A DNA stretch of 64,000 bases from Cellulomonas xiejunii. GTDB taxonomy: Bacteria; Actinomycetota; Actinomycetes; Actinomycetales; Cellulomonadaceae. The stretch is taken from assembly GCF_024508315.1 (NCBI RefSeq), contig NZ_CP101987.1, forward strand, positions 3,906,001-3,970,000. The letters run 5' to 3'. The first letter of the stretch is position 1. Each line of letters starts with the position of its first letter. The notes beneath the pieces were generated by a model, which saw nothing but the letters and a program-made list of their open reading frames with translations, was not told the DNA's origin and searched no databases. Made by a program: the position numbers and the translations under genes. Positions 50,210 through 58,713 of the stretch are shown here, piece by piece.

Positions 50210-50848
50210 TCAGCCCTCCGCGAGGCCCATCACCAGGCCCGCCGCGATGGCCACCATCACCACGGCGATCACGGCGTCCAGCACCCGCCACGCGACGGGC
50301 CGCGCGAACACCGGGCGCAGCAGGGCGGCCCCGTACCCCAGGGCCGTGAACCACAGCACGCTGCCCACCCCCGCGCCGGCGGCGAACCACCAGCGCCCGT
50401 CCCCCTGCCCGGCGGCCAGCGAGCCCAGGAGCACCACCGTGTCGAGGTACACGTGCGGGTTCAGCCAGGTCAGCGCCAGGGTCGTCGCGGCCACGGTCAT
50501 CGCGGCCGCCCGGCCGTCGGGCCGCGCGGCTACCGGGGCGGTGCCGTCCACGACGAGCGTCCCGTCGCCGCGGACCGCGCGCCGCGCCGCGGCCGCCCCG
50601 TACGCCACCAGCACCACGGCGCCCAGCAGCGTCATGACGACGGTGAGCGTGGGACTCGCGGCGATGACCGTGCCGACACCGGCCGCCCCGACCGCGATGA
50701 GCACCAGGTCGGACACCGCGCAGATCGCGACCACCAGACCGACGCGCTCCCGTCGCAGGCCGTACCGCAGGACGTGCGCGTTCTGCGCGCCGATGGCGAC
50801 GATCAATCCGAGACCGAGACCGAGACCGGCCGCTGCTGAGCTCCACAC
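50210..50848 (-). CDS. LysE/ArgO family amino-acid exporter
   Basis: About 212 residues with six hydrophobic segments and the LysE signature near the start (GLGLIVAIGAQNAHVLRYGLRRE), plus ALTWLNPHVYLDTVVLLGSLA. Exports basic amino acids in Corynebacterium. GTG 50848 is chosen so that a 70-bp regulatory gap remains to the divergent LysG-like gene; ATG 50899 would leave only 19 bp. The frame allows both. Expression is expected to be induced by the LysR-type partner when Lys/Arg accumulate. Confidence 0.88.
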   Translation of the reverse strand: MWSSAAAGLGLGLGLIVAIGAQNAHVLRYGLRRERVGLVVAICAVSDLVLIAVGAAGVGTVIAASPTLTVVMTLLGAVVLVAYGAAAARRAVRGDGTLVVDGTAPVAARPDGRAAAMTVAATTLALTWLNPHVYLDTVVLLGSLAAGQGDGRWWFAAGAGVGSVLWFTALGYGAALLRPVFARPVAWRVLDAVIAVVMVAIAAGLVMGLAEG

Positions 50849-50918
50849 ACCGCCGACGCTAGGCGCCTTCCCGTCACCAGCCCAGCGAAAGTTCCTCATG
50901 GTCCATTAGCGTTGCTGC

Positions 50919-51860
50919 ATGCCCGACTGGGACCTCGGTCAGCTCCGTGCCCTCGCCGCCGCCGCCGACCTCGGCACCTTCGACGCCGCCGCGCGCGCCC
51001 TGCACGTGACGCCGTCGGCCGTCAGCCAACGCATCAAGGCGCTCGAGCAGACCGCCGGTGCCGTGCTCCTGCGTCGGGACCGGCCCGTCCGCCCGACCGC
51101 CGCCGGCGAGCCCTTGGTCCGCCTGGCCCGCCAGCTCGACGCGCTCACCGCCGACGCGACCCGGCACCTCGGCAGCGAGGCCGCTGTCCCGCGCGTCACC
51201 CTGGCGGTCAACGGCGACTCCCTGACCACCTGGGTGCTCCCCGCGCTCGCGCCGCTGGCCGGGCACGTCGCGCTGCACCTGGTGCGCGAGGACCAGGACC
51301 GCTCTGCCGAGCTCCTGCGCGACGGCTCCGTCATGGGGGCGGTGACGTCGCAGGCCGTGGCCGTCCAGGGCTGCACCGTCGAGCCGCTGGGCGTCATGCG
51401 CTACCGCCCGATGGCGACGCCGGCCTTCGCGGCCCGGTGGTTCGGTGACCGGTGGCACACCGACCAGATCCGGCCCGCTGCGCTCACCGCCGCACCCGTC
51501 GTCGTGTTCGACACCGACGACCACCTGCAGGACCGGTGGCTGCGCCGCCGGCGCGTCGACCCCGCCCGCCCACCCCGGCACCTCGTGCCCGCGTCGGCGG
51601 ACTTCGCGGCGGCCGTGCGGCTCGGGTTCGGCTGGGGCATGCTCCCCGGCCAGCAGGCCGACGACGACGAGCGCGCCGGTCGCCTGGTCCGCCTGACCGA
51701 CGACACGGTCGACGTCCCGCTGCTCTGGCAGCAGTGGTCCCTGCGCACGGACGCCCTCGACGCCGTCGCCGGCGCACTGCGCACCGCGGCCGCCACCGCC
51801 CTGGAGGGCACCGGCCAGCCGCTCGACGTCACACGTGGGCGAACGCGCCAGGTCCTCTGA
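50919..51860 (+). CDS. LysR-type regulator, LysG/ArgP family
   Basis: A 313-residue regulator divergent from the LysE gene, the classical LysE/LysG arrangement. N-terminal HTH: LRALAAAADLGTFDAAARALHVTPSAVSQRIKALEQ; the effector domain begins at VTLAVNGDSLTTWVLPAL. It probably senses lysine or arginine and activates the exporter. ATG 50919 has TAGCGT (50907-50912) six bases upstream without a ribosome site, so a leaderless mRNA is likely. The last 20 residues are not conserved in the family pattern. Confidence 0.9.
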   Translation: MPDWDLGQLRALAAAADLGTFDAAARALHVTPSAVSQRIKALEQTAGAVLLRRDRPVRPTAAGEPLVRLARQLDALTADATRHLGSEAAVPRVTLAVNGDSLTTWVLPALAPLAGHVALHLVREDQDRSAELLRDGSVMGAVTSQAVAVQGCTVEPLGVMRYRPMATPAFAARWFGDRWHTDQIRPAALTAAPVVVFDTDDHLQDRWLRRRRVDPARPPRHLVPASADFAAAVRLGFGWGMLPGQQADDDERAGRLVRLTDDTVDVPLLWQQWSLRTDALDAVAGALRTAAATALEGTGQPLDVTRGRTRQVL

Positions 51861-51881
51861 CGGCGCGGGGCCGCCCTGCCC

Positions 51882-52646
51882 TCAGGGGGCGGTCGCCTCG
51901 ACGAGGTCCAGCTCCACGGCGACGACGACCCCGGCCACGCGACCCCCGGCGGCCACGTCGCCCTGGGCGTGCAGCGCGTGGAAGAGCTCGGCATGGTCGG
52001 TGGGCGTCACGCGCCGCCGCTCGCCGTCCGCCGTCACTACGTCGAGCGCGCGGACCCCGACCCCGGCCTGCTCGCCTGTGCCGACCAGGTCGGCCACGAC
52101 CGTGACCGGGGCCCGCGCGGCCACGGGAGCGAGCCCGAAGGGCGCGGCCGTCGCCACGAGGTCGGCCCAGAGCAGGCCCGGGCCGACGTGCGCGCGCGCC
52201 AGCACCGGCAGGACCGTCAGGTGGTCGAGGCCGGTGGTCGAGACCAGGACGGCACCGTCGAGCGACGCCGCTCCGTGCCGGCCGGCACGCACGGCGACCG
52301 GCACCCCGTGCTCGCGGGCCGCGCGGACGACGTACGCCACCTCGTCCGGCGTGCTGGGGGTGACCACGAGCGCGGCACCCTGTGCGTGACCGTCCGGCGC
52401 CGCGGCGGGCTCCGGCGTCGCGGCGCCGTCGGGCGCCGTCGCGCCGTCGGGCGTAGTCGCGCCGTCGGGCGTAGTCGCGCCGTCGGGCGTCGTCAGCCGT
52501 CCGGGGACGACGTCGGCCAGGGCGGAGGCGAGTGCGGCCAGGCGCAGCCGGGCGTCATGCCCGTGCCGGGTCTGCGGTCCCGACGGCGGCGGGTCCGGCG
52601 TCGGGGCCGTCAGGGTCACGGCGTGCGTCGGCAGCGGTGTGAACAC
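51882..52646 (-). CDS. FAD-binding PCMH-domain protein, half-length
   Basis: A 254-residue protein whose second part (about 90-250) is an FAD-binding PCMH domain: ALVVTPSTPDEVAYVVRAARE, PVAVRAGRHGAAS, AHVGPGLLWADLVATAA and VVTADGERRRVTP. Berberine-bridge/GlcD-type oxidases carry a substrate domain after this, but the frame stops, so it is either a truncated oxidase or a stand-alone flavin domain. The N-terminal part is low complexity with a tandem TPDGAT repeat. GTG 52646 has GGGAAGG at 7 nt. Function uncertain. Confidence 0.65.
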   Translation of the reverse strand: MFTPLPTHAVTLTAPTPDPPPSGPQTRHGHDARLRLAALASALADVVPGRLTTPDGATTPDGATTPDGATAPDGAATPEPAAAPDGHAQGAALVVTPSTPDEVAYVVRAAREHGVPVAVRAGRHGAASLDGAVLVSTTGLDHLTVLPVLARAHVGPGLLWADLVATAAPFGLAPVAARAPVTVVADLVGTGEQAGVGVRALDVVTADGERRRVTPTDHAELFHALHAQGDVAAGGRVAGVVVAVELDLVEATAP

Positions 52647-52777
52647 GCGCACCCCTTCCCCGACGCGCCACCCGCGTCGATGGGTCAGGAGGCGTGGCAC
52701 CCCCGGGTGATACACCACGATCGGGTGACAGCCGGTCGCGACGGGTGCGCCGCCCCGCTCGACCCGGTCGGCCGCGG

Positions 52778-53740
52778 TCAGACGTCGTCGACCGCCGCCA
52801 CCAGGCGCGCACCCACGTCGCGGACGCACGCCCGCATCTCCGGCCCTCCGACGACCCGGAACGGCACGGGGACGACCGCGAGCTGCTGGGCGTACCAGAC
52901 GGGGTTGCTCGTCGTGGCGACCAGGCGCGTCGTCGCCGGGCCGACAGGTTCCAGACGACCCAGCGCGGTCGGCAGTCGGCGCGCGACGTCCTCGTACGCC
53001 GCCTCGATCAGCACGTCGACGTCGTGCTCCCAGCCTTGCGCCAGGTGCTCCTCGAGCAGCACGACGGGGTCGACGTCCGGGGCGGGGGCGGCCGTGCCCG
53101 GCAGCGTCAGCACCGTGAGCACCCGGTCCACGCGGTAGGTGCGCACGGCGTCGCCGTCGTGCCGTCGGCACACGAGGTACCAGCGGCCGTGCCGGACGAC
53201 GACCGACCACGCGTCCACGTCCGCGTCCCACTCGTGGCCCGACTCGGCGCGGTACCGCACGCGGACGGGCCGGTGGTCCGCGCACGCCTGCACCAGGGCC
53301 GTCGTGACGACCGGGTCGGGGCGCGCGGCCGCCCGGTCCGGCGCCGTCGCGGTGGACCGGCGCACCACGGCGGCCTGCGCCGCGACCCGCTCGGGGAGCG
53401 CGCGCAGCAGCTTGTCGAGCGCGGACCCGACCGGGTCGGCGCGGTCCCGCACGTCGTGGTGGCCGTCGAGCACGGCCATGACCAGCCCGAGCGCCTCGTC
53501 CGGACCGAACACCAGCGGCGGCAGCCGGACACCACGCCCGACCCGGTACCCGCCGTAGGGGCCTCGCACAGAGGTCACCGGGACCCCGGACTCGCGCAGG
53601 ATCGCGACGTAGCGCCGCGCGGCACGCTCCGAGACGCCGAGGGCCGCGGCGAGGCCCGCGGCCGTGGTCCCCGGGCTGGCCTGCAGCTCGGCGAGGGCGA
53701 GGAGAGCGCGGGACGTCGGGCTCGTGTCGCTGGTCGCCAT
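52778..53740 (-). CDS. WYL-domain (YafY-type) transcriptional regulator
   Basis: A 320-residue protein: N-terminal winged helix LLALAELQASPGTTAAGLAAALGVSERAARRYVAILRESG, then a WYL domain with HDGDAVRTYRVDRVLTVLTL and the conserved GRWYLVCRRH, then a WCX-like C-terminus. WYL domains bind ligands or nucleic acids. It is divergent from the DinB gene and probably represses it, as in many actinobacterial YafY/DinB pairs. ATG 53740; a longer frame to 53764 is possible. Confidence 0.9.
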   Translation of the reverse strand: MATSDTSPTSRALLALAELQASPGTTAAGLAAALGVSERAARRYVAILRESGVPVTSVRGPYGGYRVGRGVRLPPLVFGPDEALGLVMAVLDGHHDVRDRADPVGSALDKLLRALPERVAAQAAVVRRSTATAPDRAAARPDPVVTTALVQACADHRPVRVRYRAESGHEWDADVDAWSVVVRHGRWYLVCRRHDGDAVRTYRVDRVLTVLTLPGTAAPAPDVDPVVLLEEHLAQGWEHDVDVLIEAAYEDVARRLPTALGRLEPVGPATTRLVATTSNPVWYAQQLAVVPVPFRVVGGPEMRACVRDVGARLVAAVDDV

Positions 53741-53769
53741 CGCCGCCCCCGTCGGATCGCGCACCGATC

Positions 53770-53814
53770 GGCCGGAAGAACCGGAACCGGATCGTCCGGT
53801 ACCGAACCTACGGT
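53770..53814. promoter_or_regulatory. Shared promoter region of WYL regulator and DinB gene
   Basis: An imperfect set of CCGG-containing half-sites (AACCGGAACCGGATC and TCCGGTACCG) fills the 80-bp gap. TACGGT (53809-53814) ends six bases before the DinB ATG and serves as its probable -10 box; the half-sites upstream are the likely WYL-regulator target. Confidence 0.5.
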
Positions 53815-53820
53815 CGCCTC

Positions 53821-54393
53821 ATGACTGACACCACCCCCCAGGGGATCCCGACGCTGGACACCACCATCAACGAGCCCGCGCTCGACGCCGGCGAGGTCGA
53901 CCTCGCCCTCTTCATGCTCGAACGCTCCCGCGCGACCTTCGCGTGGAAGGTCGGCGGGCTCGACGCCGACGCGCTGCACCGGCCGTTCCCGCCGTCGCAG
54001 ATGACGCTCGCCGGCCTCGTCAAGCACATGACGTTCGTCGAGGACGACTTCGTGGCGCGCTGGCTCGGCGCCGGCGGCTACGGCACCCCGTGGCACCACA
54101 CCACCGCCGACGACTGGCCGGGCTACGACTGGCGCAGCGCCGCCGAGGACTCCCCCGCTCAGCTCTACACGTGGTGGCAGGAGGCGGTCGAGCGGGCGCG
54201 TGACGCGTGGGCGCGAGTCACCGCCGACGGCGGCCTCGACCAGCCGGCCGCGATCGAGTGGGTCGAGGGCAGCCCCAACCGGCGCCGCGTCCTCGTCGAC
54301 ATCAACGCCGAGTACGCCCGGCACCTCGGCCACGCGGACCTGTTCCGCGAGGCGATCGACGGGCTCGTCGGGGAGGACCCGCCCCAGCCGTGA
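53821..54393 (+). CDS. DinB/mycothiol-dependent (DUF664) family protein
   Basis: A 190-residue four-helix protein: ERSRATFAWKVGGLDADALHR, SQMTLAGLVKHMTFVEDDFVARWL and NAEYARHLGHADLFREAIDG. The conserved His residues (KHMTFVE, RHLGHAD) form the metal site of the DinB fold; in actinobacteria DUF664 members are thought to act with mycothiol. ATG 53821 lacks a Shine-Dalgarno and has TACGGT six bases upstream: leaderless. Confidence 0.88.
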   Translation: MTDTTPQGIPTLDTTINEPALDAGEVDLALFMLERSRATFAWKVGGLDADALHRPFPPSQMTLAGLVKHMTFVEDDFVARWLGAGGYGTPWHHTTADDWPGYDWRSAAEDSPAQLYTWWQEAVERARDAWARVTADGGLDQPAAIEWVEGSPNRRRVLVDINAEYARHLGHADLFREAIDGLVGEDPPQP

Positions 54394-54433
54394 GCGGACG
54401 CGCCGGCCCGGTCACGGCCGCTACCGTGTGCGC

Positions 54434-54865
54434 GTGCCCGCCTCCTCGGTCCTCGCGTACGCCGCCGTCGGGAGCCTCGGCCTCGCGGTCCTCCTCGCCG
54501 TCGTCGGGTTCCGCGCCCTGGCCGTCGCGCGGGGAGTGACGCGGGTCCGCGTCCCGGCGCGCCTGCTGTCGGAGGCGCCGAGCCTGGGTGGCGAGTACGT
54601 CGAGGTCGAGTACCCGGCACCGGACGGCAGCCTGCTGCGCACCCGGATCCACGTGTTCCGGGTCCGCGCACCGGGTCAGCCGTACGTCTTCGACGGGACG
54701 GTCTGGGTCGACCCGACCCGGCCCACGGACGTGACGCCGCGCCGCCAGGGCCGGACGACGGGGGCGGTCGTGACCCTCGTGCTGGCCGGCGTGGCCCTCG
54801 TCGGGACGGTCGGCTGCCTCATCGCGGCAGGGGTCGTGCGGTTCGCTGAGACGCTGCCGATCTGA
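54434..54865 (+). CDS. DUF3592-like membrane protein
   Basis: A 143-residue protein with one N-terminal and one C-terminal membrane segment flanking a small beta domain (VRVPARLLSE, GEYVEVEYPAPDGSLLRTRIHVF, VWVDPTRPTDVTP). The pattern matches DUF3592 proteins. Function unknown. GTG 54434 follows TACCGT (54422-54427) by six bases and has no ribosome site, so the mRNA is probably leaderless. Confidence 0.7.
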   Translation: MPASSVLAYAAVGSLGLAVLLAVVGFRALAVARGVTRVRVPARLLSEAPSLGGEYVEVEYPAPDGSLLRTRIHVFRVRAPGQPYVFDGTVWVDPTRPTDVTPRRQGRTTGAVVTLVLAGVALVGTVGCLIAAGVVRFAETLPI

Positions 54866-54876
54866 GGCCGGACGCG

Positions 54877-55053
54877 TCAGGCCGGCGAGCCCGCCGTGGG
54901 CGGGAACTCCGGCGCCGGGCCGCCGAAGAAGCACTGGCACGGCCCGTCGAGGTGACGGAAAGGCGTCCCGGGGCGCGCGGCGCACGGCACGGGGGCCCGC
55001 TCGGCGGGGACGTCAGGGCGGTCCGGCAGCAGCAGACGCAGCAGCGCAGGCAT
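54877..55053 (-). CDS. Cysteine-containing 58-residue protein
   Basis: ATG 55053 has GGAGGAG at ideal spacing; an alternative ATG at 55065 would add four residues. The product is MPALLRLLLPDRPDVPAERA, then PVPCAARPGTPFRHLDGPCQ and CFFGGPAPEFPPTAGSPA, with three Cys (residues 24, 39, 41) and a CQC pair. There is no signal peptide. Small Cys-rich proteins of this size may bind metal; I recognise no family. The stop is 12 bp from the convergent DUF3592 stop. Confidence 0.55.
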   Translation of the reverse strand: MPALLRLLLPDRPDVPAERAPVPCAARPGTPFRHLDGPCQCFFGGPAPEFPPTAGSPA

Positions 55054-55212
55054 GGTCTCCTCCATCCCCCCGGTCGTCGCGGTGCCGACCCTCCTGGAGG
55101 AGCGCCGAGCGGTCGTGAACGTACACCGCCACCGCACGCGGGTACCGGCACGCACAGCATGCCGCCCGGCACCGACACCCGATTGGGACCTCTGCCGCGT
55201 CGAGGCCGGGCG

Positions 55213-55683
55213 TCAGGCGTCGACGCGGAGCGGCAGCACGAGGCGGGTGATGTTCAGGTCGGGGTCGCCGTCGGGCGCCGGGTCGGTCACGTACTCCTCC
55301 CAGAAGTCCCCGCGACCCTCGAGACCGAGCGCGGCGCGCTCCTGCTCGAGCCGGGACCACGCGTCGGACAGCCCGTCGTAGGACCCCGTGTGGATGAGCA
55401 CGAGCGCGGCACCGCCCGGCATCTCCGTCACCTCGACACCCTCGGACGACTCACCCAGGGCAGCACCCTCCACGACGAAGCCTGCCGTGAGGTCGACCAT
55501 GTCCGTCGGCATGCTGTGGTACCACCCGAAGGCCGGTCCGGCGATCGTCCACCCCTCGCGCCCGGCCGCCTCCGTGACCCGGTCGTACGCGGAGTCGTAG
55601 AACGCGGTGAGCTCCGGCATCGGCACCGTCGCACGCACCGCGGCGATCGTGGCGGGGTTCAGGTCGGTCCGGGTGGTCTCCAT
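55213..55683 (-). CDS. GyrI-like/effector-binding domain protein
   Basis: A 156-residue protein of the AraC effector-binding (GyrI-like) fold without a DNA-binding domain: GWTIAGPAFGWYHSM, VDLTAGFVVEGA, VTEMPGGAALVLIHTGSYDGLSDAWSRLE, then a C-terminal LVLPLRVDA strand. Such proteins bind hydrophobic or cationic ligands. ATG 55683 has GGAGAG upstream. No partner gene is evident. Confidence 0.85.
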   Translation of the reverse strand: METTRTDLNPATIAAVRATVPMPELTAFYDSAYDRVTEAAGREGWTIAGPAFGWYHSMPTDMVDLTAGFVVEGAALGESSEGVEVTEMPGGAALVLIHTGSYDGLSDAWSRLEQERAALGLEGRGDFWEEYVTDPAPDGDPDLNITRLVLPLRVDA

Positions 55684-55893
55684 GGAGCTCTCCTCGTCGT
55701 TGGGGCGCGTCGGCGTCCATCCTCACCGACGGCGCGGCTTTGCGGAACAGATCCGACTGCGTCTTTGGTCCGTTCTTCACCGACATGGGCCTGTTTCTGG
55801 TTTCGGGGGGGTATGGCGAGCCCACGACACCGCGGAGACGGTCGCCGGGCGCTCGGGACGACGAGGTCGGCGGGTGGTCCGTACCGTGGTGGG
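55684..55893. other. Intergenic stretch before the MpaB-like gene
   Basis: No gene seen. It holds divergent promoters; TACCGT at 55882-55887 is the likely -10 of the MpaB gene. A T/C-rich segment (55735-55810) is lower in GC than average. Confidence 0.4.
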
Positions 55894-56760
55894 ATGACGC
55901 TCGTCGACCCGGTCCGACGCTGGCGCGCCCGCTCCGGCGAGGCGCTCTTCCTGCGTGTCGCCGGACCGCACGGGCACCGCAGCAGGACCCGCATCCACGG
56001 GCGCCCGGGCCCGAGGTGGTTCGGGCCCGACGCGGCGGTCCGCGTCGTCCACGGGGACGCGTCGATGTTCGTCGGAGGGCTGCGCTCGCTGCTGCTGCAG
56101 TCCCTGCACCCGGCGGCGATGGCGGGCGTCGCGAGCCACTCGGACTTCCGGGACGACCCGTGGGGCCGGCTCGCCGGCACGAGCACGTTCCTGGCGACCA
56201 CCGTCTTCGGCACGGCCGACGACGCGCAGGCGGCCGTCGACGCGGTCCGCACCATCCACGCACGGGTGCGGGGGGTGACCCCGGACGGGATCGCGTACGC
56301 GGCGGACGACCCCGACCTGCTGCGCTGGGTGCACGTCGCCGAGATCGAGAGCTTCCTCGTCGCGCACGACCGCTACGGCGCGCACCCGCTGAGCCCGGCG
56401 CGCGCCGACGAGTACGTGGCGCAGACGGCCCGCGTCGGGCGCGCGCTCGGCGCGGTGGACGTGCCGGAGACCGTCGCCGGGCTGCGGGCCGCCATCGAGG
56501 GCTACCGCCCGGTCCTGCGCGCGACGCCCGCCGCGATCGACGCCGCCCAGTTCCTGCTGCGTGAGCCGCCGGTGCCCTGGACGTTGCGTCCCGGGTACAC
56601 CGCGCTGGCCGCAGCGGCCGTGGAGTCGTTGCCGCCGTGGGCGACGGACGCGCTCGGGCTGCCGCGTCCGGGGCGGGCCCGGGGCGCTGCGGCGCGGGCT
56701 GCCGGGCACGGCGCGACGCGCACGGTCCGGTGGCTGCTCGCCGGCCAGCCGGAGGGCTGA
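55894..56760 (+). CDS. Oxygenase MpaB family (DUF2236) protein
   Basis: A 288-residue protein. The DUF2236/MpaB pattern is clear: LLLQSLHPAAMAGVASHSDFRDDPWGRL, FGTADDAQAAVDAVRTIHARVRG and WVHVAEIESFLVAHDRYG. The conserved His residues may bind haem, as in the related latex-clearing proteins. The reaction is unknown. ATG 55894 has TACCGT six bases upstream and no ribosome site: probably leaderless. Confidence 0.85.
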   Translation: MTLVDPVRRWRARSGEALFLRVAGPHGHRSRTRIHGRPGPRWFGPDAAVRVVHGDASMFVGGLRSLLLQSLHPAAMAGVASHSDFRDDPWGRLAGTSTFLATTVFGTADDAQAAVDAVRTIHARVRGVTPDGIAYAADDPDLLRWVHVAEIESFLVAHDRYGAHPLSPARADEYVAQTARVGRALGAVDVPETVAGLRAAIEGYRPVLRATPAAIDAAQFLLREPPVPWTLRPGYTALAAAAVESLPPWATDALGLPRPGRARGAAARAAGHGATRTVRWLLAGQPEG

Positions 56761-56820
56761 CACCTCGGCCCGAGCGGCGTCGACATCGGCCCCGGGCCGG
56801 TCCCGGTGGACGTCCGCGAT

Positions 56821-56835
56821 GGCAACGTCGTTGCC
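56821..56835. promoter_or_regulatory. Palindrome upstream of the CE15 esterase gene
   Basis: GGCAACGTCGTTGCC is a perfect 15-bp palindrome 142 bp before the start codon. It resembles LacI-family operators in having AACG/CGTT arms, although those usually have a central CG. Lower-GC sequence (CCCATAAGGGTTTAGG) follows and may hold the promoter. It is not the usual CebR-type TGGGAGCGCTCCCA. Confidence 0.45.
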
Positions 56836-56977
56836 CTCAGCCCATAAGGGTTTAGGCGCGTTGACCGCCCATGGAAAACCTTTGCACAGTGGCGCTCGAC
56901 CCCAGGAGCAGTGTCGCTCACGCCGTCGTCGAGGCCCGAGCACCACGCTCCCCCACCCTCACGGAGGGAGAGACCCG

Positions 56978-58666
56978 GTGCGAACCACGGGCCGCTCGAA
57001 GTCCAGACCCGCACTCGTCGTGCTCACGACGTTGGCGCTCGCCGCCGCCGTCGTCGTGGCCGACGTGCCGAACGCTCCACCCGCGCACGCTGCGCCGTTC
57101 GTCGAGGCCGTCGAGAACGTCGGTGCCGACTGCACGTTCCCGTCGCTGCCCGCCGCGGCGTCGAACTCGCGGCTGCCGGACCCGTTCCGGCGGGCCGACG
57201 GCACGCGCATCACCACCAAGGCCGACTGGCGCTGCCAGCGCGAGCAGACCAAGCGTCTGATGGAGCAGTACGTCTACGGGCAGAAGCCCGCCAAGCCGGC
57301 GTCCGTGTCCGGGAGCGTCACCAGCTCCCGGATCACGGTCAACGTCTCCCAGAACGGCCGGTCCACGAGCTTCTCCGCCAACGTCTCGCTGCCCAGCGGC
57401 ACCGGACCGTTCCCCGCGGTCGTCGTCTACGGCGGGTTCGGCGCTGACACCGCCACGATCCGCAGCTCGGGCGCCGCCGTCATCAGCTTCGACCCGTACG
57501 CCGTCGGCAAGGAGGGCACGGGCCGCGCGAACAAGCAGGGCGCGTTCTACGACATCTACGGCTCGAACAGCCAGACCGGTCTGCTCATGGCGTGGGCGTG
57601 GGGCGTCAGCCGCATCATCGACGTCATCGAGACGTCGGGCGGGTCGATCCTCAAGGCCGACGCGACGGGCGTCACGGGGTGCTCACGCTTCGGCAAGGGT
57701 GCCATCGTCGCCGGCGCGTTCGACCAGCGCATCGCACTGACGATGCCGATCGAGTCGGGAACGGCAGGCGTGCCGATCTTCCGCGGCATCGCCGGCGAGG
57801 GCGCCCAGTCGCTGAGCAGCGCCTACGGCGAGCAGCCGTGGTTCGGCGACGCGTTCGGCTCGTACACGGGCAACCCGAACAACCTTCCGGTCGACACCCA
57901 CCAGCTCGTCGGGCTCGTCGCACCGCGCGGGCTGTTCATCATGGACAACCCGCACATCGCCAACCTCGGGCCGCGGTCCGCGAGCGTCGCGGCGCTCGGC
58001 GGGGCCGAGATCTACAAGGCGCTCGGCGCGGGCGGCAACATCACCTACTGGTCCGACGTGGCCGACGGGTCGCACTGCGCCAACCGCTCGGAGTGGCGCA
58101 CGCCGCTGCAGCAGAACATCCAGAAGTTCCTGCTGGGCAGCGGGTCCTCGCAGGGCCAGATGCGCATCTCGAGCCGTGCCGCCGGCAGCCTGTCGCAGTG
58201 GGCCGACTGGACGACGCCCGTCCTCACCGACGGTCCGACCCCGACGCCCACGGCCACCGCGACCGCCACGCCGACGGTCACGCCGACGCCCACGCCCACG
58301 GTCACCCCGACAGCCACCCCGACGGCCACCCCCACGGTGACGCCCACACCCACACCCACGCCGACCCCCACGTCGGCGCCGGGCGGCTGCACCGCCACCG
58401 TGTCGCTGAACTCCTGGAACGGCGGCTTCGTCGCGACCATCAAGGTCACGGCAGGCTCGTCGGCGCTCAACGGCTGGACGACGACCGTCACGCTGCCCGG
58501 CGGGGCCGCGGTCACCAACGCGTGGAGCTCGGTGAACAGCGGCACCAACGGCACGGTCCGCTTCGCCAACGCACCGTGGAACGGGTCGGTGGGGGCAGGT
58601 CAGTCCACCGAGTTCGGCTTCCAGGGCACGGGCAACGGCCAGGGCCTCACAGCCACCTGCGCCTGA
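56978..58666 (+). CDS. Secreted CE15 glucuronoyl methylesterase with CBM2
   Basis: A 562-residue exported enzyme. A signal peptide (about 1-35, ending PAHA-AP) is followed by a CE15 domain (about 40-405): the catalytic Ser is in TGCSRFGKGAIVAG (CE15 motif GCSRxGKGA), His in DGSHCANRSEW. A Pro/Thr linker of about 55 residues made of TPTPT-like repeats joins a C-terminal CBM2 (ATVSLNSWNGGFVATIKVTA to the final Cys). CE15 cleaves ester links between lignin and glucuronoxylan, and CBM2 binds cellulose or xylan: a plant cell-wall enzyme, as expected of Cellulomonas. GTG 56978 has GGAGGGAGA. Confidence 0.95.
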   Translation: MRTTGRSKSRPALVVLTTLALAAAVVVADVPNAPPAHAAPFVEAVENVGADCTFPSLPAAASNSRLPDPFRRADGTRITTKADWRCQREQTKRLMEQYVYGQKPAKPASVSGSVTSSRITVNVSQNGRSTSFSANVSLPSGTGPFPAVVVYGGFGADTATIRSSGAAVISFDPYAVGKEGTGRANKQGAFYDIYGSNSQTGLLMAWAWGVSRIIDVIETSGGSILKADATGVTGCSRFGKGAIVAGAFDQRIALTMPIESGTAGVPIFRGIAGEGAQSLSSAYGEQPWFGDAFGSYTGNPNNLPVDTHQLVGLVAPRGLFIMDNPHIANLGPRSASVAALGGAEIYKALGAGGNITYWSDVADGSHCANRSEWRTPLQQNIQKFLLGSGSSQGQMRISSRAAGSLSQWADWTTPVLTDGPTPTPTATATATPTVTPTPTPTVTPTATPTATPTVTPTPTPTPTPTSAPGGCTATVSLNSWNGGFVATIKVTAGSSALNGWTTTVTLPGGAAVTNAWSSVNSGTNGTVRFANAPWNGSVGAGQSTEFGFQGTGNGQGLTATCA

Positions 58667-58713
58667 CCCCGAAGGGAGGACTGGATCCCCCCTCCCGCGA
58701 GACCCCTCCCCCC
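58667..58713. other. Short lead-in to the repeat array
   Basis: Contains CTGGATC and CCCGCGAGACC, degraded pieces of the array unit. No gene. Confidence 0.5.

Noticed and set aside
50210..50899. ATG 50899 as the LysE start
   Set aside because: It is not excluded, but it leaves only 19 bp to the divergent LysR start and adds a poorly hydrophobic tail; GTG 50848 leaves room for the shared promoter.
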